Position numbers and translations under genes: made by a program
Shown here: piece after piece, positions 49,688-59,257 of the stretch
Numbering within the stretch: the first letter of the stretch is position 1
How the letters are laid out: each line of letters begins with the position of its first letter
Origin: Candidatus Zixiibacteriota bacterium
GTDB lineage: Bacteria > Zixibacteria > MSB-5A5 > GN15 > JAAZOE01
Direction: 5' to 3'
NCBI GenBank assembly: GCA_023138975.1
Contig: JAGLON010000033.1
Span: 1 to 64,000, forward strand
Length of the DNA: 64,000 nucleotides
The notes under the pieces: generated by a model
Databases searched by the model: none
The model's input: the letters and a program-made list of their open reading frames with translations, nothing else
What the model was told of the DNA's origin: nothing

Positions 49688-50788
49688 ATGGGAACTCTAA
49701 AGATCAAATACGTATTATTGTCTGTAATAATGTTGGTGCTGGTGTTTTTATCACAGCCGGTATTAGCTGTAATCTGTGCCGATCATAATTGTATTTCTGA
49801 GTTTGAGGAAATTCCGGCCGATGTTATTACTCAGATCAAAAACAATTACCGGATATTTTACGGCCATACTTCTCATGGCGGCCAAATCGTTACCGGAATG
49901 GATATGATCAAAGCCGAGAACGGTCTCTTCGATTTTAACAACGGCTCGGGAACGCTTCAAATGCATGAGATAAGTGATGATTTGGGAGCAGGCGGTGATA
50001 TCTCATGGGCAAATATAACACGGGGTTATCTTGATAATCCTTCATATGACTTTAATGTTGTTATTTGGTCATGGTGCGGGGGAGCTGGCTATACTTCTGT
50101 TGCTGGTATCAATATGTATCTTAATACCTATGCACTACTCGAGGCAGAATATCCTGATGTGACTTTTGTCTATATGACAGGTCATTTAAACGGCACCGGC
50201 GAAACCGATACGATATTTCGAAGCAACAGTCTAATAAGAAACTTCTGCGCAGACAACGATAAGGTTTTGTTCGATTTTGCTGATATTGAGAGTTATGACC
50301 CGGATGGGGTGTATTTTATAGATGAAACCGATGCGTGTAATTGGTGTGCCACCTGGTGTCAGACTCATTCCTGTCCTACCTGCGATGCTTGCGCTCATTC
50401 ACATTGTTTTAACTGCTATCTAAAGGGTAAAGGGTTTTGGTGGATGATGGCTCGTTTAACCGGTTGGACACCGGTTTTGGCAGCTGATGAAGACGAGGCT
50501 GTTGTGCCGGATGCGTTTTATTTGGGACAGAATTTTCCTAATCCGTTTAATCCCGGAACTACTATAGAATACCGTTTGAATTCAAATTCCGGGGTAAATA
50601 TCATCGTATATAACCTGTTAGGCGAGCTGGTAACAGTTTTAGAGGATGCAAATAAACTGGCGGGGACTCATCGTGTTGTTTGGAATGGCACTGATTCTGA
50701 TGACCAATTAGTTCCCAGCGGAATATATTTCTACTTACTTCGTACCGATACATATACTGAGTCGAAGAAAATGGTTTTACAGAAGTAA
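49688..50788 (+). CDS. Secreted H-x-S-H-G family protein with FlgD-like sorting domain (paralog P2)
   Basis: 'FYGHTSHGGQIVTGMDMI', 'WSWCGGAG', 'FVYMTGHLNG', 'VLFDFADIESYDPDG', 'CAHSHCFNCYLKGKGFWWMMARLTGW', then 'LGQNFPNPFNPGTTIEYRL...KKMVLQK'. Confidence 0.8.
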   Translation: MGTLKIKYVLLSVIMLVLVFLSQPVLAVICADHNCISEFEEIPADVITQIKNNYRIFYGHTSHGGQIVTGMDMIKAENGLFDFNNGSGTLQMHEISDDLGAGGDISWANITRGYLDNPSYDFNVVIWSWCGGAGYTSVAGINMYLNTYALLEAEYPDVTFVYMTGHLNGTGETDTIFRSNSLIRNFCADNDKVLFDFADIESYDPDGVYFIDETDACNWCATWCQTHSCPTCDACAHSHCFNCYLKGKGFWWMMARLTGWTPVLAADEDEAVVPDAFYLGQNFPNPFNPGTTIEYRLNSNSGVNIIVYNLLGELVTVLEDANKLAGTHRVVWNGTDSDDQLVPSGIYFYLLRTDTYTESKKMVLQK

Positions 50789-50838
50789 ATCCAACCGGCA
50801 CTGAAAAGTTATAGTGTCTGTTGTGTTTCAGGAGTTGT

Positions 50839-52203
50839 ATGAAAGATAGATTATTTAAGATAGCATTGATGCTGCTAATTGGATTTGGTAGTTTTATAAT
50901 CGCGACACCCAATGCCTTTGCCGAGGCTATCATTGCCGATCATAATGCCGTTGACGCCTTTGATAATATCCCGGATAACTGGATTGACTCGGTCAGAAAT
51001 TATCAATTGTTTTATATCCATCAATCGCATGGTTCTCAACTAATTCAAGGATTAAAAATCCTGCACAACGAAGATAATAAGTATTATCCGAACGCGATGG
51101 AGGCATTGTGGTGGATATATCCGACCGGTCAGGAAATCGGTTGGAACGGGGATACGGCTTTTGCATACTATGTACGTCAGTATTTAGATACAAATTCGGT
51201 CAACTGTGATGTTGTATCGGTTTCATGGTGCGGTGGAGCTTACACTAATAGCGAATCTGAAATCAATAAGTTTATGACGGGGTGGCTGAATCTGTCCCAT
51301 GATTATCCGGATGTGAATTTTATCGTACAGACTTCTCGTCTGATGGATGCTCATGGTGAGAGCTTTGAATCAACTGGCCGGAGTATTATGAAGGCCAATC
51401 AATATATGCGTAACTTCGCTATTGCAAACAATATGTATATCCTTGATTATGGCGATATCGAAGGTTTTAATGTAGTAACCGGTCAACTTGATTCAATGGC
51501 AACCGATTCAGGAACAACCTGGTGGAATGATTACTGCAATGCCGGGAACAATTGTCCCGATTGCATAAGTGCTCCGGTATTTCCAAGTTCTCATTGGAAT
51601 CGCAGTATTCAAGGGACAACGGAATCCTGCGCTCACTGCTATAGTCCTTCGTGGGAAGGCATTAACTGTTACCGCAAGGCTAAAGCCTGGTGGTGGCTGA
51701 TGGCTCGAGTTGCCGGTTGGGATGGCGGTACTCAGACTAACCATCCCCCTCAAATCACATCGGCTGGTGACGTTGATGCCTATATGGACTCACTATTTTA
51801 CTATATCTCAACGGCTTATGATCCGGAAGGCCACGAAGTACATTTCAGCTATATCAACTACCCCCATTGGATGAGCGTGAGTAGTCAGAACATTACAGGA
51901 ATGGCCAGAGATAGCGATGTGGATACTTCGTTTTTGGTTATTGCCTCGGATGGAGTTTTAGCTGATACCAACGAGGTGAATGTCACCGTTTGGAGCTTAA
52001 CTCCCTGCGGAGATACTAATCGGGATAAATCGGTATCGTTGGGGGATGCTGTTTTTTTGATAAGTTATATTTTCAGAGGTGGGCCTCCTCCAAAACCGGA
52101 AACAAATGGTGATCCAAATCATGATTTCGAAATCAATGTTGCTGATGTGGTTTATCTCGTGAATTATGTTTTTAAGGGTGGCCCGGAACCAAACTGCCCC
52201 TAA
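50839..52203 (+). CDS. Secreted H-x-S-H-G family protein with Ig/cadherin-like segment and dockerin pair (paralog P3)
   Basis: 'FYIHQSHGSQLIQGLKIL', 'VSWCGGAY', 'CAHCYSPSWEGINCYRKAKAWWWLMARVAGW', dockerin 'CGDTNRDKSVSLGDAVFLISYIFRGG'. Confidence 0.8.
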   Translation: MKDRLFKIALMLLIGFGSFIIATPNAFAEAIIADHNAVDAFDNIPDNWIDSVRNYQLFYIHQSHGSQLIQGLKILHNEDNKYYPNAMEALWWIYPTGQEIGWNGDTAFAYYVRQYLDTNSVNCDVVSVSWCGGAYTNSESEINKFMTGWLNLSHDYPDVNFIVQTSRLMDAHGESFESTGRSIMKANQYMRNFAIANNMYILDYGDIEGFNVVTGQLDSMATDSGTTWWNDYCNAGNNCPDCISAPVFPSSHWNRSIQGTTESCAHCYSPSWEGINCYRKAKAWWWLMARVAGWDGGTQTNHPPQITSAGDVDAYMDSLFYYISTAYDPEGHEVHFSYINYPHWMSVSSQNITGMARDSDVDTSFLVIASDGVLADTNEVNVTVWSLTPCGDTNRDKSVSLGDAVFLISYIFRGGPPPKPETNGDPNHDFEINVADVVYLVNYVFKGGPEPNCP

Positions 52204-52250
52204 CTTCGGTTATAGTAGCACAAGATTTCTTTTCTTCTTCTGTTAAACCA

Positions 52251-52282
52251 AAAAAGCCCTCCGAACTTCGGAGGGCTTTTTT
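52251..52282. terminator. Bidirectional terminator between converging genes
   Basis: AAAAAGCCCTCCGAA-CTTCGGAGGGCTTTTTT. Confidence 0.9.
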
Positions 52283-52297
52283 ATTATATCATATTGT

Positions 52298-53266
52298 CTA
52301 TTGATTGAAATGCAGAGGTTCGGAGCGCAGATAATTGGTTCCTCGTATTTTCTGCTGAATATCTTTGAATACCCGCTCCACCTGCTCAGTGGACAGCTTG
52401 AGCACCTTGGCTACTTCGTCGGCTGGGATGTTGTTTTCCAACGCATACCAGCAAGGGTCCAAAACCTCAAAAGGCGAACCATAGAAAAACTCGGTCTGGT
52501 CCACTTCCGAGCTGTAAGTGTCGGTGGTTGGTGTCCGACTGATGATTTCTTTGGGAACCGGCAGCGCCTCGGCCAATTGGAATACCTGGAGCTTAAACAG
52601 ATGGGCAATCGGTTTGAAATCGGCTCCGCCGTCACCATATTTTACAAAGAATCCGAGCTCATGTTCATCTTTTTGACCGGTGCCTGCTACAGCATAGTTC
52701 AGTCTTTCGGCATGGTAATAGAGGTGAGTCATGCGGGAACGCTGTTTGAGATTCGAAGCCGCAACAATCTGTAAATACTCGTTTCTGGGGAGGCGTTTTG
52801 ATTTTATGTTTCCGTCAGGGTCCTCAATGACCACATTAAAGAAGTTTAAGGAAGCCTTTTCCAGAGGTTTTGAGGCAATTGTAATCTTTACGTTATATCC
52901 TTTGCCATATTCTGGAAAAACGCGCCTGATTGCTTCATCTCGCATATCGTAGCAGCCGAATCCTTCGAGAGACGGCGAGATATTATTTACGATGGTTTTT
53001 ATGCCGATCTGATCAGCGAGTTCCTGAGCCAGATTGCGGCTGTCGGGAGCTGACTCTTTTTCCGGAAGCATGATTCCGAGTACGTTTTCCGGCCCGAGGG
53101 CTTTGGCGCAAAGCGCAACAACTACTGACGAATCAATACCGCCTGAGATACCAACGACGACTCCGGCTCGTTTTAAATCCTGTCTAACCTGTCGTTTAAT
53201 TACCGCCGCGATTTCTTCCGCTGTCTTCCCCGCGTCTATCTTCATGACATCCTTGTGAAATTCCAT
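52298..53266 (-). CDS. nadE: NH3-dependent NAD(+) synthase family protein
   Basis: PP-loop 'GVVVGISGGIDSSVVVALCAKALG', 'AGTGQKDEHELGFFVKYGDGGADFKPIAHLFK', no glutaminase domain. Confidence 0.9.
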   Translation of the reverse strand: MEFHKDVMKIDAGKTAEEIAAVIKRQVRQDLKRAGVVVGISGGIDSSVVVALCAKALGPENVLGIMLPEKESAPDSRNLAQELADQIGIKTIVNNISPSLEGFGCYDMRDEAIRRVFPEYGKGYNVKITIASKPLEKASLNFFNVVIEDPDGNIKSKRLPRNEYLQIVAASNLKQRSRMTHLYYHAERLNYAVAGTGQKDEHELGFFVKYGDGGADFKPIAHLFKLQVFQLAEALPVPKEIISRTPTTDTYSSEVDQTEFFYGSPFEVLDPCWYALENNIPADEVAKVLKLSTEQVERVFKDIQQKIRGTNYLRSEPLHFNQ

Positions 53267-53411
53267 AGTAAACTACCTCAACAAGCTGGTTAAATTAATT
53301 GCGAAATGGTTCGATAAAGTATATATATTGTTTTTTACGAAACATCCCAAGCCTTTTATGGTTGTCGGAACTTTTGTTTGATAATTTTAACTTGTTTTAC
53401 GTAAAGAGAGT

Positions 53412-53666
53412 ATGGAAAAACAAAAAATTAGTGAAAAAGTAGCGCAATTTATTGCCGAGCAGTTCGTTTTTGACGAAGAGCTCTCAATCAGCAATGATGA
53501 CTCACTGCTGGAATCGGGTACTATTGATTCAACCGGTATCCTGGAATTGGTTTTGTTTTTGGAAGAGAATTTTTCAATGTCCGTTGAGGATGATGAACTT
53601 GTTCCGGATAATCTGGATTCAATCAACAAAATAGCCGATTTTGTGGCTCGTAAAAACGCGGCGTAA
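53412..53666 (+). CDS. Acyl carrier protein
   Basis: 84 aa acidic helical protein with candidate phosphopantetheine site 'ESGTIDSTGILELVLFLEE'. Confidence 0.88.
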   Translation: MEKQKISEKVAQFIAEQFVFDEELSISNDDSLLESGTIDSTGILELVLFLEENFSMSVEDDELVPDNLDSINKIADFVARKNAA

Positions 53667-53776
53667 ACCAGTGTGCTGAAAACAGGCGTCTGAATCTGTT
53701 TCTTTTATTAAAATGAATTCGGGCGTATCTTTTTTTATGGCATAAGTGCCATAAAAGTTAAAACTGCGGATACATT

Positions 53777-55759
53777 ATGTGCGGAATTGCTGGATATTTT
53801 AAACTAAAAGGCAAAGCTACTCCTGATCGCGAGCTTATTACCCGAATGGTGAATGCTATAAAGCATCGTGGACCGGATGAGTTTGGCGCCTACTTTGACA
53901 ATGTCTGCTCTCTGGGGCAGGCACGTTTGTCTATTATTGATTTATCTACCGGTTCACAACCACTCTGCAACGAAGACGGTACGATATGGATATCCTTTAA
54001 TGGCGAGATATATAACTATATCGAACTTCGTCCCGAACTGGAGAAGCTGGGGCATGTCTTCAAAACCCAATCCGATACCGAAGTAATTGTCCATGCTTAT
54101 GAACAATGGGGTCGTGATTGCGTCAAACGGTTCAATGGTCAATTTGCTTTTGCGATATATAATAAAAGTGAACAATCCCTGTTCCTGGTGCGCGACAGAA
54201 TGGGCATTCGTCCCGCTTTCTATACAATTCAGAATGGTCGTTTTTATTTCGCCTCCGAGATGAAATCAATTTTTTGTGACCCGTCGATTCCCAGAAGACT
54301 TGATATGAGGGCGCTGGATGAGACATTTTCCTGGTGGACTTCGGCACCTCCGCGGACTCCGTTTGAAAATATCAATGAACTTGAGGCGGGAACCTGGATT
54401 GAAGTGAAAAACGGTGAAATTACCAAAGGCCGGTATTGGCAGATGGATTTTCCTGAAAGTTTTGATTATTCACGTCCAATTGAAGATTATGCCGCCGAGT
54501 TGAAGGAGCTTCTGACCGATGCTGTCAGGTTGCGTCTCAGGGCGGATGTTCCGGTCGGCGCATATTTATCCGGCGGATTGGATTCAGCGGTTATTACCGC
54601 TCTTATTCGTCAGGTAGACAAAACCAGACTGGAGACTTTTTCGGTAACATTTGATGATGATGCGTTCGATGAGTCCGAATTCCAAAAGCAGATGGCAGAG
54701 CATCTGGGAACGAGTCACCATACAGTTAGCTGTGATTATAAGTCAATTGCCGAATCATTCCCAAAAGTTATCTGGCATACTGAACGACCGATTATAAGAA
54801 CTGCTCCAACTCCGCTATATCTTCTATCAGGTTTGGTACGTGAGAATGATTTCAAAGTGGTTTTGACCGGAGAAGGCTCTGACGAGATTCTCGGCGGGTA
54901 TGATATTTACAAAGAAACAGTCATTCGAGCCTTCTGGGCGAAAAATCCTGATTCGGAGATCCGACCCAAGCTGCTAAAAAAACTGTACCCGACTTTACCT
55001 GTCTCTGGGGCACGAGCCAAGTTTTACCTGGAGCAGTTTTACAAATCAGGCCTGGAAAAAACGGGCGAGTATTATTTTTCGCATATACCGAGATTTAACA
55101 CTACTTCGAAAATAAAAGATTTCTTAACTTCGGAAGCTCGAAATGCAGTTGCGGAAAATGATACCATTATGGCGTTTGGAAATGATTTGCCTGAGAAGTT
55201 TGATTCGTGGCACCATTTACCGCGGGCTCAGTTTTTAGAATCAAAATCTCTATTGGCCGGATATTTATTGTCTTCACAGGGTGACCGGGTTTCAGCGGCC
55301 AATTCCATTGAAGGGCGCTTCCCATTTTTAGACCACCGGGTCGTCGAGTTTGCCTCAACTATTCCTCCCGGATATAAAATCTGGGGTTTGAATGAAAAAT
55401 ATGTTCTTAAAAAGGCAATGTTGTCTGATTTGCCGAAAGAAATCACCGCCCGAGTCAAACAGCCTTACATGGCTCCCGATTCCAATAGTTTTGTCCAGAA
55501 AGATTCGCCGGAGTACATTACCGAACTGTTGTCTGAGGTTGAACTGAAAAAAAGCGGTTTGTTTAATCCGGTCGCGGTAAGTAAGCTCTATAAAAAATGC
55601 AGCCGCTTTGCGGATTCCCATTTATCGTTTAAAGATAATATGTCGTTTGTGGGGATTCTTTCTACACAACTGCTACACCAGCAGTTTATTGAGAGTTTCC
55701 CGATGCCTGAAAACCTTCCCAAGACCGCCTTTTCAGTCTGGCATGATGAGTCTCAATAA
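53777..55759 (+). CDS. asnB: Asparagine synthase (glutamine-hydrolysing) family amidotransferase
   Basis: N-terminal 'MCGIAGYF', 'HRGPDEFGAY', 'FNGEIYNY'; synthetase 'VPVGAYLSGGLDSAVITAL', 'LTGEGSDEILGGYDIYK'. Confidence 0.93.
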   Translation: MCGIAGYFKLKGKATPDRELITRMVNAIKHRGPDEFGAYFDNVCSLGQARLSIIDLSTGSQPLCNEDGTIWISFNGEIYNYIELRPELEKLGHVFKTQSDTEVIVHAYEQWGRDCVKRFNGQFAFAIYNKSEQSLFLVRDRMGIRPAFYTIQNGRFYFASEMKSIFCDPSIPRRLDMRALDETFSWWTSAPPRTPFENINELEAGTWIEVKNGEITKGRYWQMDFPESFDYSRPIEDYAAELKELLTDAVRLRLRADVPVGAYLSGGLDSAVITALIRQVDKTRLETFSVTFDDDAFDESEFQKQMAEHLGTSHHTVSCDYKSIAESFPKVIWHTERPIIRTAPTPLYLLSGLVRENDFKVVLTGEGSDEILGGYDIYKETVIRAFWAKNPDSEIRPKLLKKLYPTLPVSGARAKFYLEQFYKSGLEKTGEYYFSHIPRFNTTSKIKDFLTSEARNAVAENDTIMAFGNDLPEKFDSWHHLPRAQFLESKSLLAGYLLSSQGDRVSAANSIEGRFPFLDHRVVEFASTIPPGYKIWGLNEKYVLKKAMLSDLPKEITARVKQPYMAPDSNSFVQKDSPEYITELLSEVELKKSGLFNPVAVSKLYKKCSRFADSHLSFKDNMSFVGILSTQLLHQQFIESFPMPENLPKTAFSVWHDESQ

Positions 55760-55885
55760 AACCTATTCCTGATATGCTCTTAAAGATTATCAATTACTTC
55801 CGATACCAACAATAAGTAGTATAAATTCGTAGATTACTTAAGTCTTGTTATTTTAAGGTTTTGATAAACAGGTTTGGAGTGCAAA

Positions 55886-56995
55886 ATGGTTTTTTATCAT
55901 ATAAGAGTTTTCTTTCTGGCCGTATTGGTATTTTGCCCGGTATTTGTTTCGGGAGTATCAGGGACCGGAATAAAGGCTGATCACGCTGCTGTCGATTTGT
56001 TTTCCACGATTCCAGCCAGTTGGGTGTCGGCGGTCAAAGACAGTCTGGTTATTTATAACCTGCATCAATCTCATGGATCGCATAATATAATGGGTATGAA
56101 AATGCTCTATGAAGATGATAATATGTATTATCCTCCGGAAATGTGGGGCCAGTGGTGGACCTATCCCGGGAGTTGTCAGGATATTGGCTGGAATGGCAGT
56201 ACCTGCTTTGCTAGCTGGACTCGAACATATCTCGATACAAACTCGGTTGGTTGTAATGTTGTGACGGTCTCGTTTTCTCATGCCGCCAACTCTTGTGATA
56301 GCATAGAAATTAATAATTTTGTAAATGGTTGGGTTTCACTGGCAACCGACTATCCCAATGTCGATTTTATTATGCAGTCGGCCCGTTTGCGCCACCAGGC
56401 CGATGATTATAATACTACCGGTCTAATTATTATTCGAGCCAATCAATATATGAGAGATATTTTTGAGACACTATCTATCACAAATCTTCATCTCTATGAT
56501 GTAGGGGATATTAGTTGGTGGGATCGAGGTAATAACCGAATCGATTCACTTTCGACCGATTCCGGTGATACTTGGATGCCAGCTTATGTTCAGGCCGGAA
56601 ACTCGCCAATCGGTTGCGCCCCCCAGGACAATAATTTCGGTGGCAGTTGGCATTACTCAATTATGGGCAATACAGATGTCTGCGCTCATGCCAATGGTGG
56701 TTCTGCATATGCGTGCCTCATGTGTGAGATTATGGGCAAAGCCTGGTGGTATATGATGTCCCGGATTGCCGGTTGGGATCCTAATCCTCCGGTTTGCGGA
56801 GACTCCGATCTTGATGGTGTTGTTAACGTTGATGATGGTCTGTTTTTAATCAATTATATATTCAGAGCCGGAGCAACTCCGATAAATATGAATCTCAGTG
56901 ATGTGAATAATGATTCCCGCGTTAATATCGGGGACGTTGTATATCTCGTCAGATTTGTATTCTCCTCTGGTCCGTCTTTAAACTGCCCGGAATAA
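55886..56995 (+). CDS. Secreted H-x-S-H-G family protein with dockerin pair (paralog P4, divergent)
   Basis: 'YNLHQSHGSHNIMGMKML', 'CAHANGGSAYACLMCEIMGKAWWYMMSRIAGW', dockerin 'CGDSDLDGVVNVDDGLFLINYIFRAG'. Confidence 0.78.
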   Translation: MVFYHIRVFFLAVLVFCPVFVSGVSGTGIKADHAAVDLFSTIPASWVSAVKDSLVIYNLHQSHGSHNIMGMKMLYEDDNMYYPPEMWGQWWTYPGSCQDIGWNGSTCFASWTRTYLDTNSVGCNVVTVSFSHAANSCDSIEINNFVNGWVSLATDYPNVDFIMQSARLRHQADDYNTTGLIIIRANQYMRDIFETLSITNLHLYDVGDISWWDRGNNRIDSLSTDSGDTWMPAYVQAGNSPIGCAPQDNNFGGSWHYSIMGNTDVCAHANGGSAYACLMCEIMGKAWWYMMSRIAGWDPNPPVCGDSDLDGVVNVDDGLFLINYIFRAGATPINMNLSDVNNDSRVNIGDVVYLVRFVFSSGPSLNCPE

Positions 56996-57019
56996 AAATA
57001 GCCCATAAATTTCAAAATG

Positions 57020-57048
57020 AAAAGTCCCGGTTCGGCCGGGATTTTTTG
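57020..57048 (+). terminator. Intrinsic terminator
   Basis: AAAAGTCCCGG-TTCG-GCCGGGATTTTTT. Confidence 0.85.
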
Positions 57049-57216
57049 TATTCCATTGTATAAGTTTTAATCAATCTTACCATCTCGTTTCATGCATCCT
57101 TCTCTGTTTAATCCATGAGCAAATTCAAAAATCGAACAGGCAGTAGGGGAAACTCCCCATATGCCATTGGTCTATATTCGCCCTAACTGGTTGTCTCACA
57201 TAGAGGTTAAAATTAC

Positions 57217-57242
57217 TCCCATTTTGGCCCGATATTTGTAAC
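57217..57242 (+). promoter_or_regulatory. Candidate sigma54-like -24/-12 element (TTGGCCCGATATTTGTA)
   Basis: Two mismatches to TGGCACG-N4-TTGCA; paired with the similar element upstream of 46399. Confidence 0.4.
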
Positions 57243-57287
57243 TAATGTTTGCGATGGTTCAGACGATGACAATATAAGGGAGTTAGG

Positions 57288-59030
57288 ATGAACATATTGG
57301 TACCGCATTTGCTTAGAAGAATTGGCTTTAGTGAAAACGGAACAGCTTTTTTTGCTTTCGTTTTTGTTGCCGTGCTTTTGATTGGCGGGAGTCTGTTTGG
57401 CGCCGAAGTAACTCAGACGACCGTAACGCTGACCTGGACCGCTCCCGGAGATGACGCCGGGAATGGTACAGCTTCTCAGTATGATATTCGTTATTCGAGT
57501 TCATTGATTACTGGAAGCAATTGGGCGAGCGCAACTCCTGCCAGCGGAGAACCGGTTCCTCAATCGGCTGGAGCACTGGAAACAATGACTATTACCGGTC
57601 TACAGCCGGGAACGGTCTACTATTTTGCTATTAAGGCGGCTGATGAAGTTCCGAACTGGTCGGCTTTATCAAATGTCGTTTCGGTTACAACACTTCCCTC
57701 AGATCCACCACCGGCAGCCATTCTAACGCTATCAACTAATAATGTTACGTCAAATAGTGTCGGTTTATACTGGTTGGCACCGGGTGCTGACAGTATTACC
57801 GGAACTGCCTCGACCTATGATATTCGATATTCTACTTCACCGATAGATGATGGCAATTGGGGCGCGGCTACGCAGGTCTCCGGTGAGTCATCACCTCAGT
57901 CACCTGGTAGTATTGAGTCGTTTACGGTAAACGGACTGAACTCAGGAGTGCAGTTCTTTTTTGCGATTAAAACTGCTGATGCCGGAAATAATTGGTCTGG
58001 GCTGTCTAATGTTGCCAGCACGACTACCGGAGCTGAGCAGGTTGCACCGGATGATATTTCAAACTTTATCATTGTAAGTACCTTGCCTAATAGCGTAACT
58101 CTAGGCTGGACAGCATCGGGTGACGACGGGGCCGTCGGTACGGCAGACCGTTATGAAATCCGGTATGCCATTTGGCCGATTACAAATATGAATTGGGGAG
58201 CCGCTGCGGTAGCCCCGAATCCTCCGACTCCACAGGCGGCTGGGAGTCCCGAAAGCCATACCGTTACCGGGCTGATTTCCGGAGCAACATACTATTTTGC
58301 CATTAAAGTTGCCGATGAGGTTCCCAACTGGTCCAATCTGTCTAATGTCGTTAATACCGTGACAGGCGATAATATAGCTCCGAATCCGATTACTGATTTG
58401 GCGGCAATAGCCGGTGATAACTCCGGTGATTTGATTATCAGCTGGACTGCTACCGGTGACGATGGCATGTCCGGTCTCTGTCACCATTACATAATAGCCT
58501 ATTCAACTGATACGATAACAGCTACAAACTGGCAGTCAGCCTCAGTCTGGGTAAGTCCTCCAGATCCGGAAATGGGTGGTAATAATCAGGAGTATACTCT
58601 TGACGGATTAGAAGAGGCGATCGAATATTGGGTGGTTTTAGTAGCCGTTGATGAGGCTAATAATACTTCCGGTATCTCAAATGTCGCTAGCGGCGAGAGC
58701 GGTTTTGAATTTGGAACCGGCGCTGATGATGATGATCCCGCGGGTATTCCGGATGAATACGAATTGCATCAGAATTTCCCGAATCCGTTTAATCCGACTA
58801 CTACGATAGAGTATTCTGTACCGGAACAGAGTTATGTGGCGCTTACTGTATACAATATAATTGGTCAGAAGGTAGCACTGTTGATTGACGGCGAAAAGAA
58901 TGCCGGGACCCATACGGTAACTTGGGATGGCACTGATGATAATGGTGTTTCGGTAACTTCGGGAATATATTTTTATACCATTCAGACCAGCACATTCCGT
59001 CAGAGCCGTAAAATGGTATTGATGAAATAG
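57288..59030 (+). CDS. Secreted protein with four to five FnIII domains and FlgD-like sorting domain
   Basis: Repeated 'LTWTAPGDDAGNGTASQYDIRYSSS...' units; C-terminus 'LHQNFPNPFNPTTTIEYSVPEQ...GIYFYTIQTSTFRQSRKMVLMK'. Confidence 0.9.
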   Translation: MNILVPHLLRRIGFSENGTAFFAFVFVAVLLIGGSLFGAEVTQTTVTLTWTAPGDDAGNGTASQYDIRYSSSLITGSNWASATPASGEPVPQSAGALETMTITGLQPGTVYYFAIKAADEVPNWSALSNVVSVTTLPSDPPPAAILTLSTNNVTSNSVGLYWLAPGADSITGTASTYDIRYSTSPIDDGNWGAATQVSGESSPQSPGSIESFTVNGLNSGVQFFFAIKTADAGNNWSGLSNVASTTTGAEQVAPDDISNFIIVSTLPNSVTLGWTASGDDGAVGTADRYEIRYAIWPITNMNWGAAAVAPNPPTPQAAGSPESHTVTGLISGATYYFAIKVADEVPNWSNLSNVVNTVTGDNIAPNPITDLAAIAGDNSGDLIISWTATGDDGMSGLCHHYIIAYSTDTITATNWQSASVWVSPPDPEMGGNNQEYTLDGLEEAIEYWVVLVAVDEANNTSGISNVASGESGFEFGTGADDDDPAGIPDEYELHQNFPNPFNPTTTIEYSVPEQSYVALTVYNIIGQKVALLIDGEKNAGTHTVTWDGTDDNGVSVTSGIYFYTIQTSTFRQSRKMVLMK

Positions 59031-59065
59031 TAAATCAGGCTATAAGTGTTATGCGGTACTCCGAT

Positions 59066-59115
59066 AAAAACGCTCATTCACTTAAGATTTGTCATCGCGT
59101 GGATGAGCGTTTTTG
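59066..59115 (+). terminator. Candidate intrinsic terminator
   Basis: AAAAACGCTCAT...ATGAGCGTTTTT inverted repeat. Confidence 0.65.
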
Positions 59116-59257
59116 CAAAGTTTATTAGTTCATCTGCTGGGATTTGGCTGCATTATTGAACAAAATTCGGAGTAAATCTGCAAAAAATATAGAGGATTTG
59201 CACAGAGATGATTCGTAATATAGTTAGAGACAGACGATGCGGATAACCGGAGGTATA

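Noticed and set aside
52301-52774. 157-aa plus-strand ORF opposite nadE
   Set aside because: Antisense shadow ORF of a confident enzyme gene.
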